From Candidatus Saccharimonadota bacterium (GTDB taxonomy: Bacteria > Patescibacteriota > Saccharimonadia > Saccharimonadales > UBA4665): DNA of 46,285 nucleotides. Within the stretch, counting starts at the first letter, position 1. Every line of letters begins with the position of its first letter. This document shows, piece after piece, positions 25,039 through 33,547 of this stretch. Below the pieces are notes generated by a model. It ran no database searches and had not been told where the DNA came from. It saw nothing but the letters and a program-made list of their open reading frames with translations. The stretch lies in assembly GCA_028286385.1 (NCBI GenBank), contig JAQBRQ010000006.1:1-46285 (forward strand). The letters run 5' to 3'. Both the position numbers and the translations under genes were made by a program.

Positions 25039-25406
25039 AGGCATAATTGTACCATTTTAAGAGTCGGGCGCTACTACTCCTGTCTGTCGCGCTGAAGGCC
25101 GCGCCTTGCGGAGCCTTTGGAAAGTTCATTCAATGCGTCCAGCGCGTTGGCCGCTTCAATTGTTCCATCCGCTTCATTTCTAGTATGTACTTAATGTTCG
25201 GGCCAGACAATACCTGACCCTCAAAACCCTACCAACAACAGCTCCCCTTTTGAACCACTCTCATATTGCATACATAGCATGTACCTTGCTGGCCCACTCC
25301 ATGGACCACTTTAGAGAGTGGCTAGCTATGAAGTATGTACGGTAGGGGCTTGAATATTTGCATAATATAAATTATCATGCTATAGTATAATCATAAGGCG
25401 ATTACA
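25039..25406. other. Intergenic region (368 bp) with interleaved inverted repeats
   Basis: No complete gene is supported. On the minus strand a 38-codon open stretch (about 25070-25183) reads like the end of a coding sequence (with ALDALNELSKGSARRG) but has no good start, so it may be a remnant. A set of interleaved inverted repeats lies at 25255-25337 and the promoter of the next gene at 25358-25386. A 9-base direct repeat, AGTATGTAC, occurs at both 25192 and 25332, to within a base or two. Confidence 0.4.
25358..25386 (+). promoter_or_regulatory. Promoter of the exported S1-like protease gene
   Basis: TTGCAT (-35) and TATAGT (-10, preceded by TGC) are 17 bases apart. The ATG at 25407 follows by 20 bases with only a weak AAGGCG site. 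Confidence 0.55.
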
Positions 25407-26642
25407 ATGATAACTGAAGCGACAAACTCTAACCATCACAATCTGTTGCCTCGGGGCAACACTGCTCGGCTTTTTGCGAGCGCATTAGCCGTTGCAGCGT
25501 TGAGCGGTGAACTTGTCGAGCCGGTAGAGGCTCAAGCTCAGGCTCAAGATAGTATCGTACGTCTTCCATACCACGACCACAGTGTGTATCCTGGGCAGTT
25601 GCATGGTGCTCGCATCAAGATTAGTCAGGCTGATCGTCAACTTCAAGCTGACGCGTCGACGACAATCTTAGTGCGTGGACGGGCTGACCCCGAGAAAGCA
25701 AACCCAGGAGGGGGGCCGTGGCAACCTGTTTGTACCGGGGTTAAGCTGCGCCTCGGTCCCATTTCGGTGGCTCCTCACTGTGTCCCAATGGCTACGCAAA
25801 ACGGAATAGGCAATCTCAGCCCAGAAGACTTCAAGAATGACCCGTTTGCGGCGGACTTTGTAGCCATGGGCCCTTCTGAGTTTGGCATAGGTGATCCGCT
25901 CGACCAGGTACCACAAGCGATAGCGCAGGTGCAAGGCCTCTCTGTAAGTACCCGCAATATGGACATCGCGCTCATTAAGGCTGCTCCGAGTGCTGTGCCT
26001 GTGGCGGCCGGCTCAAGATCTCTGGATCAAAAGCCCGGACTTGACCTCCCATATGATCGCGACCCTCCTATACCCGGCCAACAGGTTGGCCTCTATGGGA
26101 TTTCAGCCGGAAACCACAACAGGCCAGTAAGTGGTACGGGCACATACTTGGGACGCTCATTTGACGCCTCGGGCAGGCTTATTGATCTGGTTGGGACTAG
26201 CCCTAAGACGCCGGAGACAGACCCCTGCTACTTTGAGATGAGCGGTGGCTCATTTGTCTATCGAGTCAAGAATAAACGGCTAAAGAATAAACTATTTGCC
26301 TCGGGCCCTCTATCGATTCGCTCCAACCGCACGTTTGATATGGACCCGCTTGACAACTCTCGCGATTTTGATTTTAGTGACTCTGACCGACCAGCACAGC
26401 AAGCTTTCTGGAAAGACCAGGCGGAAATTACTGGGGTAAAACTCGGATCGTTTACGACGCTGTGTGGCTATGCGGTCCGCACTCGCGAAACGTTTAAGCA
26501 GCTAGTCGGGGCTTTTGGGCATTGGCCCGAATACCGCACTCAACCGATGAGCAGCCGCGCGTATAGCACATACAGCCGAACCTTCGACCGAATGGCAACA
26601 GGAAGACACTGGCGGAGAGAGAGGGATTCGAACCCTCGGTAG
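25407..26642 (+). CDS. Exported trypsin-like (S1) serine protease, divergent
   Basis: A hydrophobic segment (about 20-38) after a short N-terminus suggests export or anchoring. S1 features follow in order: C109 and H124-C125 (VCTGVKL...VAPHCV, the Cys42-Cys58 and His57 region), D186 in NMDIALIK, and S279 in CYFEMSGGS, replacing the usual GDSGGP. The triad spacing fits, but the oxyanion Asp-Ser context is changed. About 130 residues follow the Ser, ending in a sequence encoded across a tRNA gene on the other strand. That tail (RERDSNPR) is the usual by-product of antisense tRNA, so the stop is probably fortuitous. The function is unknown; wall or prey-protein processing is speculation. Confidence 0.6.
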   Translation: MITEATNSNHHNLLPRGNTARLFASALAVAALSGELVEPVEAQAQAQDSIVRLPYHDHSVYPGQLHGARIKISQADRQLQADASTTILVRGRADPEKANPGGGPWQPVCTGVKLRLGPISVAPHCVPMATQNGIGNLSPEDFKNDPFAADFVAMGPSEFGIGDPLDQVPQAIAQVQGLSVSTRNMDIALIKAAPSAVPVAAGSRSLDQKPGLDLPYDRDPPIPGQQVGLYGISAGNHNRPVSGTGTYLGRSFDASGRLIDLVGTSPKTPETDPCYFEMSGGSFVYRVKNKRLKNKLFASGPLSIRSNRTFDMDPLDNSRDFDFSDSDRPAQQAFWKDQAEITGVKLGSFTTLCGYAVRTRETFKQLVGAFGHWPEYRTQPMSSRAYSTYSRTFDRMATGRHWRRERDSNPR

Positions 26643-26699
26643 AGTTGCCCCTACACCACCTTTCCAAGATGGCGCACTAGACCACTATGCGACCTCTCC
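26610..26699 (-). tRNA. tRNA-Ser(GGA)
   Basis: This is a class II tRNA. The acceptor GGAGAGG (26693-26699) pairs with TCTCTCC (one G-U), followed by discriminator G and an encoded CCA (26610-26612). The anticodon stem CCATC/GGTGG encloses TTGGAAA, giving GGA (codons UCC and UCU). The variable arm and the T arm (GAGGG-TTCGAAT-CCCTC) are clear. The convergent protease gene runs about 33 bases into its 3' end. Confidence 0.95.
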
Positions 26700-26805
26700 A
26701 TGATCGAAATGTCTACGTAAGTATAGCAAAATCAGACCTGTACGAATAATTACCACAAAAACACCTTGCGGATCTGGCAAATAAGGGGTTACACTAGTAG
26801 GACTA

Positions 26806-27690
26806 ATGGCACTTATAGAACTGAAAGACGTCAGTAAACTGTACGGCTTCGGCGACGCTACCACGCTGGCGCTTGACGAGGTCAACTTAACTATTGAAAA
26901 GGGTGAATTCGTGGCCGTGATGGGCCCGAGCGGCTGCGGTAAGAGCACACTTATGAATGTGATTGGCTTGCTTGATCGACCGAGCCACGGCACCTATAGC
27001 CTGTCCGACAAGGCTGTTGCTCGCCTGCGTCCCAATAATGCAGCCAAAATTCGCCGTGATACTATTGGTTTTATTTTTCAATCGTTTAACTTGTTGCCTC
27101 GACTAACGGCGCTCGAAAACGTCGCCCTGCCGCTCACCTATAAAGGTCTATCGGTTCAGAAGCGCTTAAAGCGCGCCAGCCAAATGTTGGACCGCGTTGG
27201 TATTCAAAGTCGCGAATATTTCTTACCCAGTCAGCTTAGCGGCGGCCAGGCGCAGTGTGCAGCGATTGCTCGGGCGCTCGTCAATAACCCAAAACTTATC
27301 ATTGCCGATGAGCCAACCGGTAATCTCGATAGCGAAAGCTCGCGGCTAGTCATGGAGCTGCTGGCCGATATTCACAAAATGGGCAACACGATTCTGTTCG
27401 TGACGCACAACCCTGAACTCACCAGGTACGCCACGCGTGTTGTGTATATGCATGATGGCAGCATTATTCACGACGAGAAAACCACCATTGGCCGCGTAGC
27501 CATTACTGCTCGCCGCGCCTTGTACTCCCAGCCGCAAACGAATGAGGAAGATGATTTAGCCGGCGTTTCGTCGCTCATGAAAGCCCTGCCGAGCAAAACG
27601 CCAAAGCGCAAAAAGCGGGCTTCAAAAGTTGCGGCCAAGCCAGTAAAACGTCACAAAAAAGTGATTGCCGCACGGAGCAAGAAATCATGA
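26806..27690 (+). CDS. ABC transporter ATP-binding protein (MacB/LolD type) with basic tail
   Basis: It has Walker A GPSGCGKST (40-48), Q-loop FQSFNLLPRL, signature LSGGQ (144-148), Walker B LIIADEP with TGNLDS, and switch His in FVTHNPE. The usual QQRVAIARA after the signature reads AQCAAIARA. The core ends near residue 235. A 60-residue C-terminal extension rich in Lys and Arg is unusual for the family. The stop overlaps the permease start by ATGA. Family members drive export or envelope remodelling with an FtsX-fold permease. Confidence 0.92.
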   Translation: MALIELKDVSKLYGFGDATTLALDEVNLTIEKGEFVAVMGPSGCGKSTLMNVIGLLDRPSHGTYSLSDKAVARLRPNNAAKIRRDTIGFIFQSFNLLPRLTALENVALPLTYKGLSVQKRLKRASQMLDRVGIQSREYFLPSQLSGGQAQCAAIARALVNNPKLIIADEPTGNLDSESSRLVMELLADIHKMGNTILFVTHNPELTRYATRVVYMHDGSIIHDEKTTIGRVAITARRALYSQPQTNEEDDLAGVSSLMKALPSKTPKRKKRASKVAAKPVKRHKKVIAARSKKS

Positions 27691-28919
27691 AGTCCCTAAC
27701 CCGCGGCCACCTAAAAGCTGGAGTTAGCTCGGTACGCAGTGCCAAGCTACGCAGCTTCTGGACGATGCTCGGTATAATTATCGGCGTCACGTCGGTGATC
27801 ATGGTTGTTGCGATTGGTGAAGGCATCAAACAGCAAATCAGTGGCCAAATTCATCACATGGGCAAAGATCTTATTACCGTTCGTCCCGCTCAGTTGCACG
27901 GTAGTACCGGTTTGAGTAGCAATGGCGCTAACCTGTTATCTGGCTTAAATATTAGCGGCTCACTGTCAGAAAAAGACGTTACGACGGTATCCCGTTCCAA
28001 GGGAGTTACAGCCAGTGCCCCACTGACAATCACCACCGGCAGCATAAAAAGTGAAGGTGTCACCTACGACAAGGGCTTTGTTATTGGTACTAGCGAGGAT
28101 CTGCCATCGCTGCTCAATCAATCGGTAGAATTTGGCGCATTTATAACCTATAACGATGTCGGCAGTAATGTGGCTGTTGTTGGCCAGAAAGTTGCGCGAG
28201 ATTTATTTAACGAAGACGTGCCACTCGGCCGATCATTTACCTTCCAGGGGCAAAAATTTATCGTCCGCGGCATTTTTAATAAGTTCAATACCACACCGCT
28301 CAGTGAACAGGCCGATTTTAACAATGCCATCTTTATCCCGAATGATGTTGCCGAAAGCATCAGCAAAAACACGGCGCCAACCTACGAAATTTTAGTGAAA
28401 GCCAATGATGGACAGACTGCTCAGGTCGCGTCATCGATTGAATCAGCGCTCAAAAAATCACACGGCGGCCAGACTAACTTTAGCGTTGTAGAGGGTAATA
28501 AGGGTGTTGGTAGCAGCGACGACATCCTCAACCTCCTGACCCGCCTGATCGCCGGCGTAGCCGCGATATCATTGTTGGTTGGCGGCATTGGCATCATGAA
28601 CGTCATGCTGGTGTCGGTTGCCGAGCGCATGCACGAAATCGGTATTCGCAAGGCTGTCGGCGCCACCAATCGACAGATACTGAGCCAGTTTATGATCGAG
28701 GCCACTGTTTTGAGCTTAGCTGGTGGCGTTATTGGTATCGCGTTATCATTCTTCCTCAATCTGATGTTGCGCCTGACCACCGATCTGAAGCCGGTGATTA
28801 GCTGGCCCGTCGTGATTATTGCGACCGGCGTGTCGCTGTTAGTCGGTATAATTTTTGGGTCAGTTCCGGCGCTCAAAGCGGCTCGTAAAGATCCTATCGA
28901 AGCTCTGCGCTCCGAGTAG
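27687..28919 (+). CDS. MacB-type ABC transporter permease (FtsX fold)
   Basis: An N-terminal MacB_PCD domain carries one TM helix (about residues 26-48, MLGIIIGVTSVIMVVAIGEG) and a large extracellular domain. Three TM helices follow in the C-terminal FtsX region, with GGIGIMNVMLVSV, ERMHEIGIRKAVGA and a terminal ARKDPIEALRSE. The length (410 aa) is normal. No membrane-fusion partner gene is nearby, in keeping with a monoderm peptide exporter or mechanotransmitter. It is convergent with the NRAMP gene, the two ending three bases apart. Confidence 0.92.
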   Translation: MKSLTRGHLKAGVSSVRSAKLRSFWTMLGIIIGVTSVIMVVAIGEGIKQQISGQIHHMGKDLITVRPAQLHGSTGLSSNGANLLSGLNISGSLSEKDVTTVSRSKGVTASAPLTITTGSIKSEGVTYDKGFVIGTSEDLPSLLNQSVEFGAFITYNDVGSNVAVVGQKVARDLFNEDVPLGRSFTFQGQKFIVRGIFNKFNTTPLSEQADFNNAIFIPNDVAESISKNTAPTYEILVKANDGQTAQVASSIESALKKSHGGQTNFSVVEGNKGVGSSDDILNLLTRLIAGVAAISLLVGGIGIMNVMLVSVAERMHEIGIRKAVGATNRQILSQFMIEATVLSLAGGVIGIALSFFLNLMLRLTTDLKPVISWPVVIIATGVSLLVGIIFGSVPALKAARKDPIEALRSE

Positions 28920-28922
28920 TAA

Positions 28923-30305
28923 CTACCCCGTTACTATAGAGATGATGCCGGCGATGCCGACGAAGGCCATAATACCGGTTATGCCCCAGCCAATAATTGT
29001 CGTACGACGGCTGTTCGTCCAGCGACCCATAACTTTTTTGTTGCTGCTAATCAGCACAATTAAGGCCAAAATAATTGGCGCAACCAGGCCGTTTAAGAAC
29101 GCTGAATAGATGAGTGCTTTGATTGGATCTATGCCGAGAAAGTTTATACTCAGCCCTACCAGCATCGAGATGATAATCACGCCGTAGAACGCGTAGGCTT
29201 GCTTGAGCGGACGATAGAGCCCTTGGCGCCAGCGGAAGCTTTCGCTCAGCGCGTAACTGCTGGAACCAGCCAATACAGGTATGGCCAGCAAGCCAGTCCC
29301 GATGATACCGATTGCGAATAAGAAGTAGGTGTAATCACCGGCGAATGGTCGGAGAGCTTCGGCAGCCTGGGCAGCTGATTCAATGTTGGTTATGCCATTG
29401 GTGAACAACAGGCCGCCGCACACGGCGATTATAAAGAACATCACTAAATTGCTTAGGAACATGCCGGACCAGACATCGATGCGCATGCTTTTGATGTCTT
29501 CCGGCGCTGTGGCTAAGCGTCGTTCCTTCAGTGTAGTTTTGCCCTGTAAAATTTGCTCTTCAACCTCTTGTGATGTTTGCCAGAAAAACAAATACGGTGA
29601 GATCGTGGTACCGAGGATTGCACACAGTAAAATGATCGATTCTTTGTTGGGAGTAAAGCTTGGTATAAAGGCGTGTGACAGTACGTCACTCCAGTTAAGG
29701 TTAGCCAGGATTGCCGAAAAGATGTAGGCCACGAGCACCAGTGCTAACCACTTTAAGTAGCGAGCGTAGCGGACGTATGAGGTAAAAATCTGTAGCCCCA
29801 AGCTGAGTGCCGTAAAGCCGGCTACCATCCAGCCAAAGCTGAGCTGGGGGTACAGCAGCTGAGAGGCTTTAGCCATAGCCCCCATGTTGGCGCCAATGTT
29901 AACGGCGTTGGCAATAAATAGGAATATGGAACAGGTAAATAAAATGCGACGGCTAAAGTGTATCCGAATGTTACCGGCAAGTCCCCTGCCAGTAACCAAT
30001 CCGATACGAGCACACATTTCCTGAACCATAGCAGTCAATGGGAACGTCCACGGCGCCAGCCACAAAAACTGGTAGCCGAACTGGGCGCCGGTCTGCGAGT
30101 AGGTGGCGATGCCCGACGGATCATCATCGGAAGCACCAGTGGTTAAGCCTGGGCCAAGCATGTGCCAGTAGTCTTCGGTCTTTTTCATCAGCTTGTTTGA
30201 TGGCAAAGCTGCCGTCAGCTTTTGACTGGTAGCAATACTGCGATCCAAAAACTCGGCTGGAGCTTCGGCACTTTTTTGAAATATATCTCTTTGTTTTTTC
30301 GGCAT
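28923..30305 (-). CDS. Divergent NRAMP-family transporter
   Basis: This multi-pass membrane protein (about 11-12 TM, LeuT fold) has a 45-residue cytoplasmic start. In classical Mn/Fe NRAMPs, TM1 carries DPGN and TM6 carries MPH. Here TM1 reads DDDPSGIATY (60-69) and TM6 reads TTISPYLFFWQ (233-243). The metal-binding Asn and Met are thus replaced, so a transition-metal preference should not be assumed; Mg or another substrate is possible. It is the last gene of the minus-strand run, 21 bases after the VKOR gene. Confidence 0.85.
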   Translation of the reverse strand: MPKKQRDIFQKSAEAPAEFLDRSIATSQKLTAALPSNKLMKKTEDYWHMLGPGLTTGASDDDPSGIATYSQTGAQFGYQFLWLAPWTFPLTAMVQEMCARIGLVTGRGLAGNIRIHFSRRILFTCSIFLFIANAVNIGANMGAMAKASQLLYPQLSFGWMVAGFTALSLGLQIFTSYVRYARYLKWLALVLVAYIFSAILANLNWSDVLSHAFIPSFTPNKESIILLCAILGTTISPYLFFWQTSQEVEEQILQGKTTLKERRLATAPEDIKSMRIDVWSGMFLSNLVMFFIIAVCGGLLFTNGITNIESAAQAAEALRPFAGDYTYFLFAIGIIGTGLLAIPVLAGSSSYALSESFRWRQGLYRPLKQAYAFYGVIIISMLVGLSINFLGIDPIKALIYSAFLNGLVAPIILALIVLISSNKKVMGRWTNSRRTTIIGWGITGIMAFVGIAGIISIVTG

Positions 30306-30326
30306 GTTTTTGTTTGGCCTGCTTGT

Positions 30327-30932
30327 TTAGAAGAATCGACTGTAATAGTACCAGAAGTGGTTCAGGATTAATCCGGTAATCACTAGGAACCACAGTACGA
30401 GCAGATCAAGGTGATGACGACGCACCCAGCCATAGGCTGTCATGGCTTTGCCCTTCGGTAGCTTAATGTTTTTCTGATCGATGTTGTAGAGCGTGACATA
30501 CCAAAACGTCGTGATACATACAATCCAGACAGCGATGCAATATGGACACAGTGCTTGAATGCTGTAGACGCTTTGGAAGAACAGCCAGTGTACAAACCCC
30601 AGCGCAAACACCAAGCCGGCGTTTAAGCCAAGCCAGAACCAGCGCTTAAACTTAGCGCCAGCCAGTATTGCGCCACCGATCACTGCTAGTACTGGGAACG
30701 CTCCAAGCCCAATGAACGGATTAGGGAAGCCGAAGGCGTTGGCCTGCTTACTCTCCATGACACTGCCGCAGCTAATAACAGGGTTGAGATCGCATGACGG
30801 AACGTAGCCAGGGTTATCGAGAAGCTGGATCTTTTCGAACATGATAATAAAGGCAGCGGTATAGCCGATAATACCGCCAATAAGTAGAATGTATGGGAGT
30901 GCTTTTTGTAGTGTTAGGTTTTTGATGCTCAT
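30327..30932 (-). CDS. Vitamin K epoxide reductase-type disulfide generator (VKOR)
   Basis: This four-to-five-TM protein oxidises cysteine pairs at the outer face of the membrane and passes electrons to quinone, replacing DsbB. The loop cysteines are in PSCDLNPVISCGSVM and the active CxxC in LCPYC. No fused thioredoxin domain is present, so a separate Dsb-like partner is needed; none is in the window. The ATG at 30932 is chosen since an extended -10 (TGCTATACT) lies eight bases upstream, though the gene also sits in a run of co-directional genes. The protease upstream and the Cys-rich protein at 3786-4808 are candidate substrates. Confidence 0.92.
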   Translation of the reverse strand: MSIKNLTLQKALPYILLIGGIIGYTAAFIIMFEKIQLLDNPGYVPSCDLNPVISCGSVMESKQANAFGFPNPFIGLGAFPVLAVIGGAILAGAKFKRWFWLGLNAGLVFALGFVHWLFFQSVYSIQALCPYCIAVWIVCITTFWYVTLYNIDQKNIKLPKGKAMTAYGWVRRHHLDLLVLWFLVITGLILNHFWYYYSRFF

Positions 30933-30954
30933 CTTCCTACAGTATAGCAAATAT

Positions 30955-32121
30955 TTACTCTGCGCATTGGCCGGTGCCGGTAACCCTGTTACGAGACTCG
31001 GCTTGGGCGATGGCGTCGCTAATTGAAGCGGCAGTCAATGCATAGCCAACTTGGTCATACGTTGTTGATTCAGCGAATATAACTCCTACGACAGAACCGT
31101 CCTTAGATACCATTGGGCCCCCGGAGTTCCCTGGGATAATATCGGCTTGAACTTCGTAAACCTGTCGACTGGCACTGGCTTTTCCGTAAATGTTACGGCC
31201 ACTGGCGATAAACTGATCGAGTACGGCCCCGGGCTTGGCTACAAACACACCGCCACCGGGATAGCCAAGAATGGCAACCGGTGTGCCAGGGCTTGCTGTG
31301 GCCGTTGATAACTTAAGACTTCGCCCAGCCAGATCGTTGACGCGCAAGATTGCGAAATCGAGGTTAGGGTCAAACCAGACAACGGTAGCCTTATGCGTGC
31401 CATTGTCGTCTTGGACATGCGGATTCTTGATGCCGGCCACCACATGGGCATTGGTCGCTACCAAGTCTGGTCGCACCACAAAGCCCGAGCCATCAACGAT
31501 GCCACCACAACCCTGTCCAATTATCTTTACAATCGAATCCCGGTCTTGCTTGACTGCCGTCTCTAGCTCGCCGAGAGACGGTAAATTAGCGGTAGTTCGA
31601 GGTTGCGGCTCACGGCCGGTAAAGACTTTTGGAAAGCCGTTGGGGTCAATCAACTGACCGAGGTCAGCAATAACGTTTGGCGCATTTGGCAATACGCGGT
31701 TAAGCCGGGCAATAATTCGCGAGCTATCGACCGCCGACTGCAGGCCATTAAATGGCAAACTAATGCTGACAGCGGCTAACAGCCAAACACTAAAAATTAA
31801 GGTTGCTACGCCGAGCACCGATCCGAGCCCATTGTCGAAGCCGTTGAGGCGCTTAGGTATGACTCGATGCTTCAAGTGGAAGCCAGCGTATTCGCCGACG
31901 GTTAGTAAAACCAGCGCCAAGCCGAGCGTTGTCATTAAGGTAATGAGCCCTTTTGCGGTTTGACCGCTCACCAGGCTGACAGTATGCGGCTCCAGCCAAG
32001 CGCCCAGAAAAAGCCCGATAAAAAAACCACCCGTCGAACAGGCTTGTCGCACAAAACCGATCTGTTTGCCGCGGTACAGAGCACTAACGGCCAGGCCAAC
32101 GATTAAAAGGTCAATAAGCAT
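30955..32121 (-). CDS. MarP-like membrane serine protease (CvpA plus trypsin domain)
   Basis: An N-terminal CvpA domain with four TM helices (residues 1-125) is followed by an extracellular trypsin-like domain. The triad is H226 (NAHVV), D255 (LDFAILR) and S333 (GNSGGP). C205 and C386 have the same 181-residue spacing as the disulfide cysteines (214 and 395) reported for Mycobacterium tuberculosis MarP, and the length is nearly the same (388 against 397). MarP is needed for acid and oxidative stress resistance and for peptidoglycan-hydrolase processing. The gene starts two bases after the zwf stop and precedes VKOR, which could form the disulfide. Confidence 0.9.
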   Translation of the reverse strand: MLIDLLIVGLAVSALYRGKQIGFVRQACSTGGFFIGLFLGAWLEPHTVSLVSGQTAKGLITLMTTLGLALVLLTVGEYAGFHLKHRVIPKRLNGFDNGLGSVLGVATLIFSVWLLAAVSISLPFNGLQSAVDSSRIIARLNRVLPNAPNVIADLGQLIDPNGFPKVFTGREPQPRTTANLPSLGELETAVKQDRDSIVKIIGQGCGGIVDGSGFVVRPDLVATNAHVVAGIKNPHVQDDNGTHKATVVWFDPNLDFAILRVNDLAGRSLKLSTATASPGTPVAILGYPGGGVFVAKPGAVLDQFIASGRNIYGKASASRQVYEVQADIIPGNSGGPMVSKDGSVVGVIFAESTTYDQVGYALTAASISDAIAQAESRNRVTGTGQCAE

Positions 32122-32123
32122 AG

Positions 32124-33464
32124 TTAACTGGGTCCGTCTGAGCCTAACTCGTATGGTTTAAGATCGGTTTCGGAACCCTGCCAAGCATCCAAAATAGGCT
32201 GCAAAACTTCCCAGGTAGCCAGGACTTCACGGTCGCTGGCAAACAGCGACTGATCACCCCTGACGGCATCCATCAAAACCCTTTCGTAGGCATCAACATG
32301 CGGCATGTCTTTAAAGGTGTCGGCATAACGAAAATCGAGCGAAGTGTGGTGCATGTGATTAGCGAAGCCTGGCTCCTTAACAACTAAATCGAGGCCAATA
32401 CCTTCGTTTGGCTGAATATGAAATGTCAGATTGTTGCGTCTTCGCTCGTGCGGATTCTTGAATTCAATGGTGATCTCGGTTGTTTTTTCGGCCAATCCTT
32501 TGCCGGTTTCTAGAATGATATCGGTTCCTTGCCAGCGTTCGGCGCTGTGCTCGAGGTGTATGCGGGCGTAGGTCTCGATTGTGCTATGCGGATTATTAAC
32601 CTCATCGCGGTAACCGCTGTACTGCCCTCTGGTGGCTTTACGTAGATCGGCCGGCTTCAGCTGTTCCATAAAATGTTGCTTACTGAGATGTATAGCCTCA
32701 CTGCTCATGTCGGATGGTAAATCCATCAGCGTAATACTGAGGAGTTGCATGAGGTGGCTTTGGATGAGATCGCGCAGCGCACCGGTCTGTTCATAAAAAG
32801 CTACTCGGCCTTCAATGCCGATTGTTTCGTTGGCGGTAATATGTACGCGCTGAATATGGCTGGCGCTCCAGAGCGGGCTGAAGATAGGGTTATGCATACG
32901 AAAAGCCAATAAGTTCTGAGCGGTTTCTTTGGCCAAATAATGATCAATACGATAGATCTGACTTTCCTGGAAGTCTTGATTGACCAGGTTGACTAACTCT
33001 TGTGCGCTCGCCACATCATACCCGAAGGGTTTTTCGAGTAATAAGCGGCTCTGCGGGCCATTGAGGCCGACCGCGGCAAAGTGCTGAATGATTGGCGCGT
33101 AAGCAGCGGCTGGAACCGACATGTAGAATAATCGCTCACGGTGGCCATTACCGTCATAACTATCAAGCAGTTTCTTGAGCGATTGGTAGTCGGCGGCATT
33201 CTCTGGATCTAATTGATGTGTTTGCAGCGACGCTCGCACACGAGCCAAGCCAACTGGATCACAGACTTTATCTTGCTCCAGAACGCACAGCTCAACGGTG
33301 CTCAAGAGATCTTCGGCGCTAAGCGGACGGCGACTGAGGCCGACGACTTTAGTATCTTCGGGCAGCTCGCCCTGTCGTAGCAAATGGTACAGCGCTGGCA
33401 GCAATTTGCGCTTGCTTAGATCACCGGTGATACCAAAGACTACAATGACGGGTCCGTGGGGCAT
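32124..33464 (-). CDS. zwf: Glucose-6-phosphate 1-dehydrogenase
   Basis: It catalyses oxidation of glucose-6-phosphate to 6-phosphogluconolactone, reducing NAD(P). The dinucleotide motif FGITGDLSKRKLLPALYHL and the substrate motif RIDHYLAKETAQN (usually RIDHYLGKE) are present. The 446-residue length is short for the family (about 480-510). It lies 84 bases after gnd on the same strand and directly precedes the MarP-like gene. With pgl and gnd it completes the oxidative pentose phosphate branch. Confidence 0.95.
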   Translation of the reverse strand: MPHGPVIVVFGITGDLSKRKLLPALYHLLRQGELPEDTKVVGLSRRPLSAEDLLSTVELCVLEQDKVCDPVGLARVRASLQTHQLDPENAADYQSLKKLLDSYDGNGHRERLFYMSVPAAAYAPIIQHFAAVGLNGPQSRLLLEKPFGYDVASAQELVNLVNQDFQESQIYRIDHYLAKETAQNLLAFRMHNPIFSPLWSASHIQRVHITANETIGIEGRVAFYEQTGALRDLIQSHLMQLLSITLMDLPSDMSSEAIHLSKQHFMEQLKPADLRKATRGQYSGYRDEVNNPHSTIETYARIHLEHSAERWQGTDIILETGKGLAEKTTEITIEFKNPHERRRNNLTFHIQPNEGIGLDLVVKEPGFANHMHHTSLDFRYADTFKDMPHVDAYERVLMDAVRGDQSLFASDREVLATWEVLQPILDAWQGSETDLKPYELGSDGPS

Positions 33465-33547
33465 GTTATTTTATCCAGATTATTTTAATGCTAACAACTT
33501 CTTTACTTTAGCACGTAGATGCATCATGCACCCAACCTCTGCAGAGT

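Noticed and set aside
24932-25129. Minus-strand frame of 65 codons upstream of the small membrane gene
   Set aside because: It has no ribosome site and overlaps the better-supported membrane gene and its promoter. A different frame in the same area may be a gene remnant and is noted under the gap.
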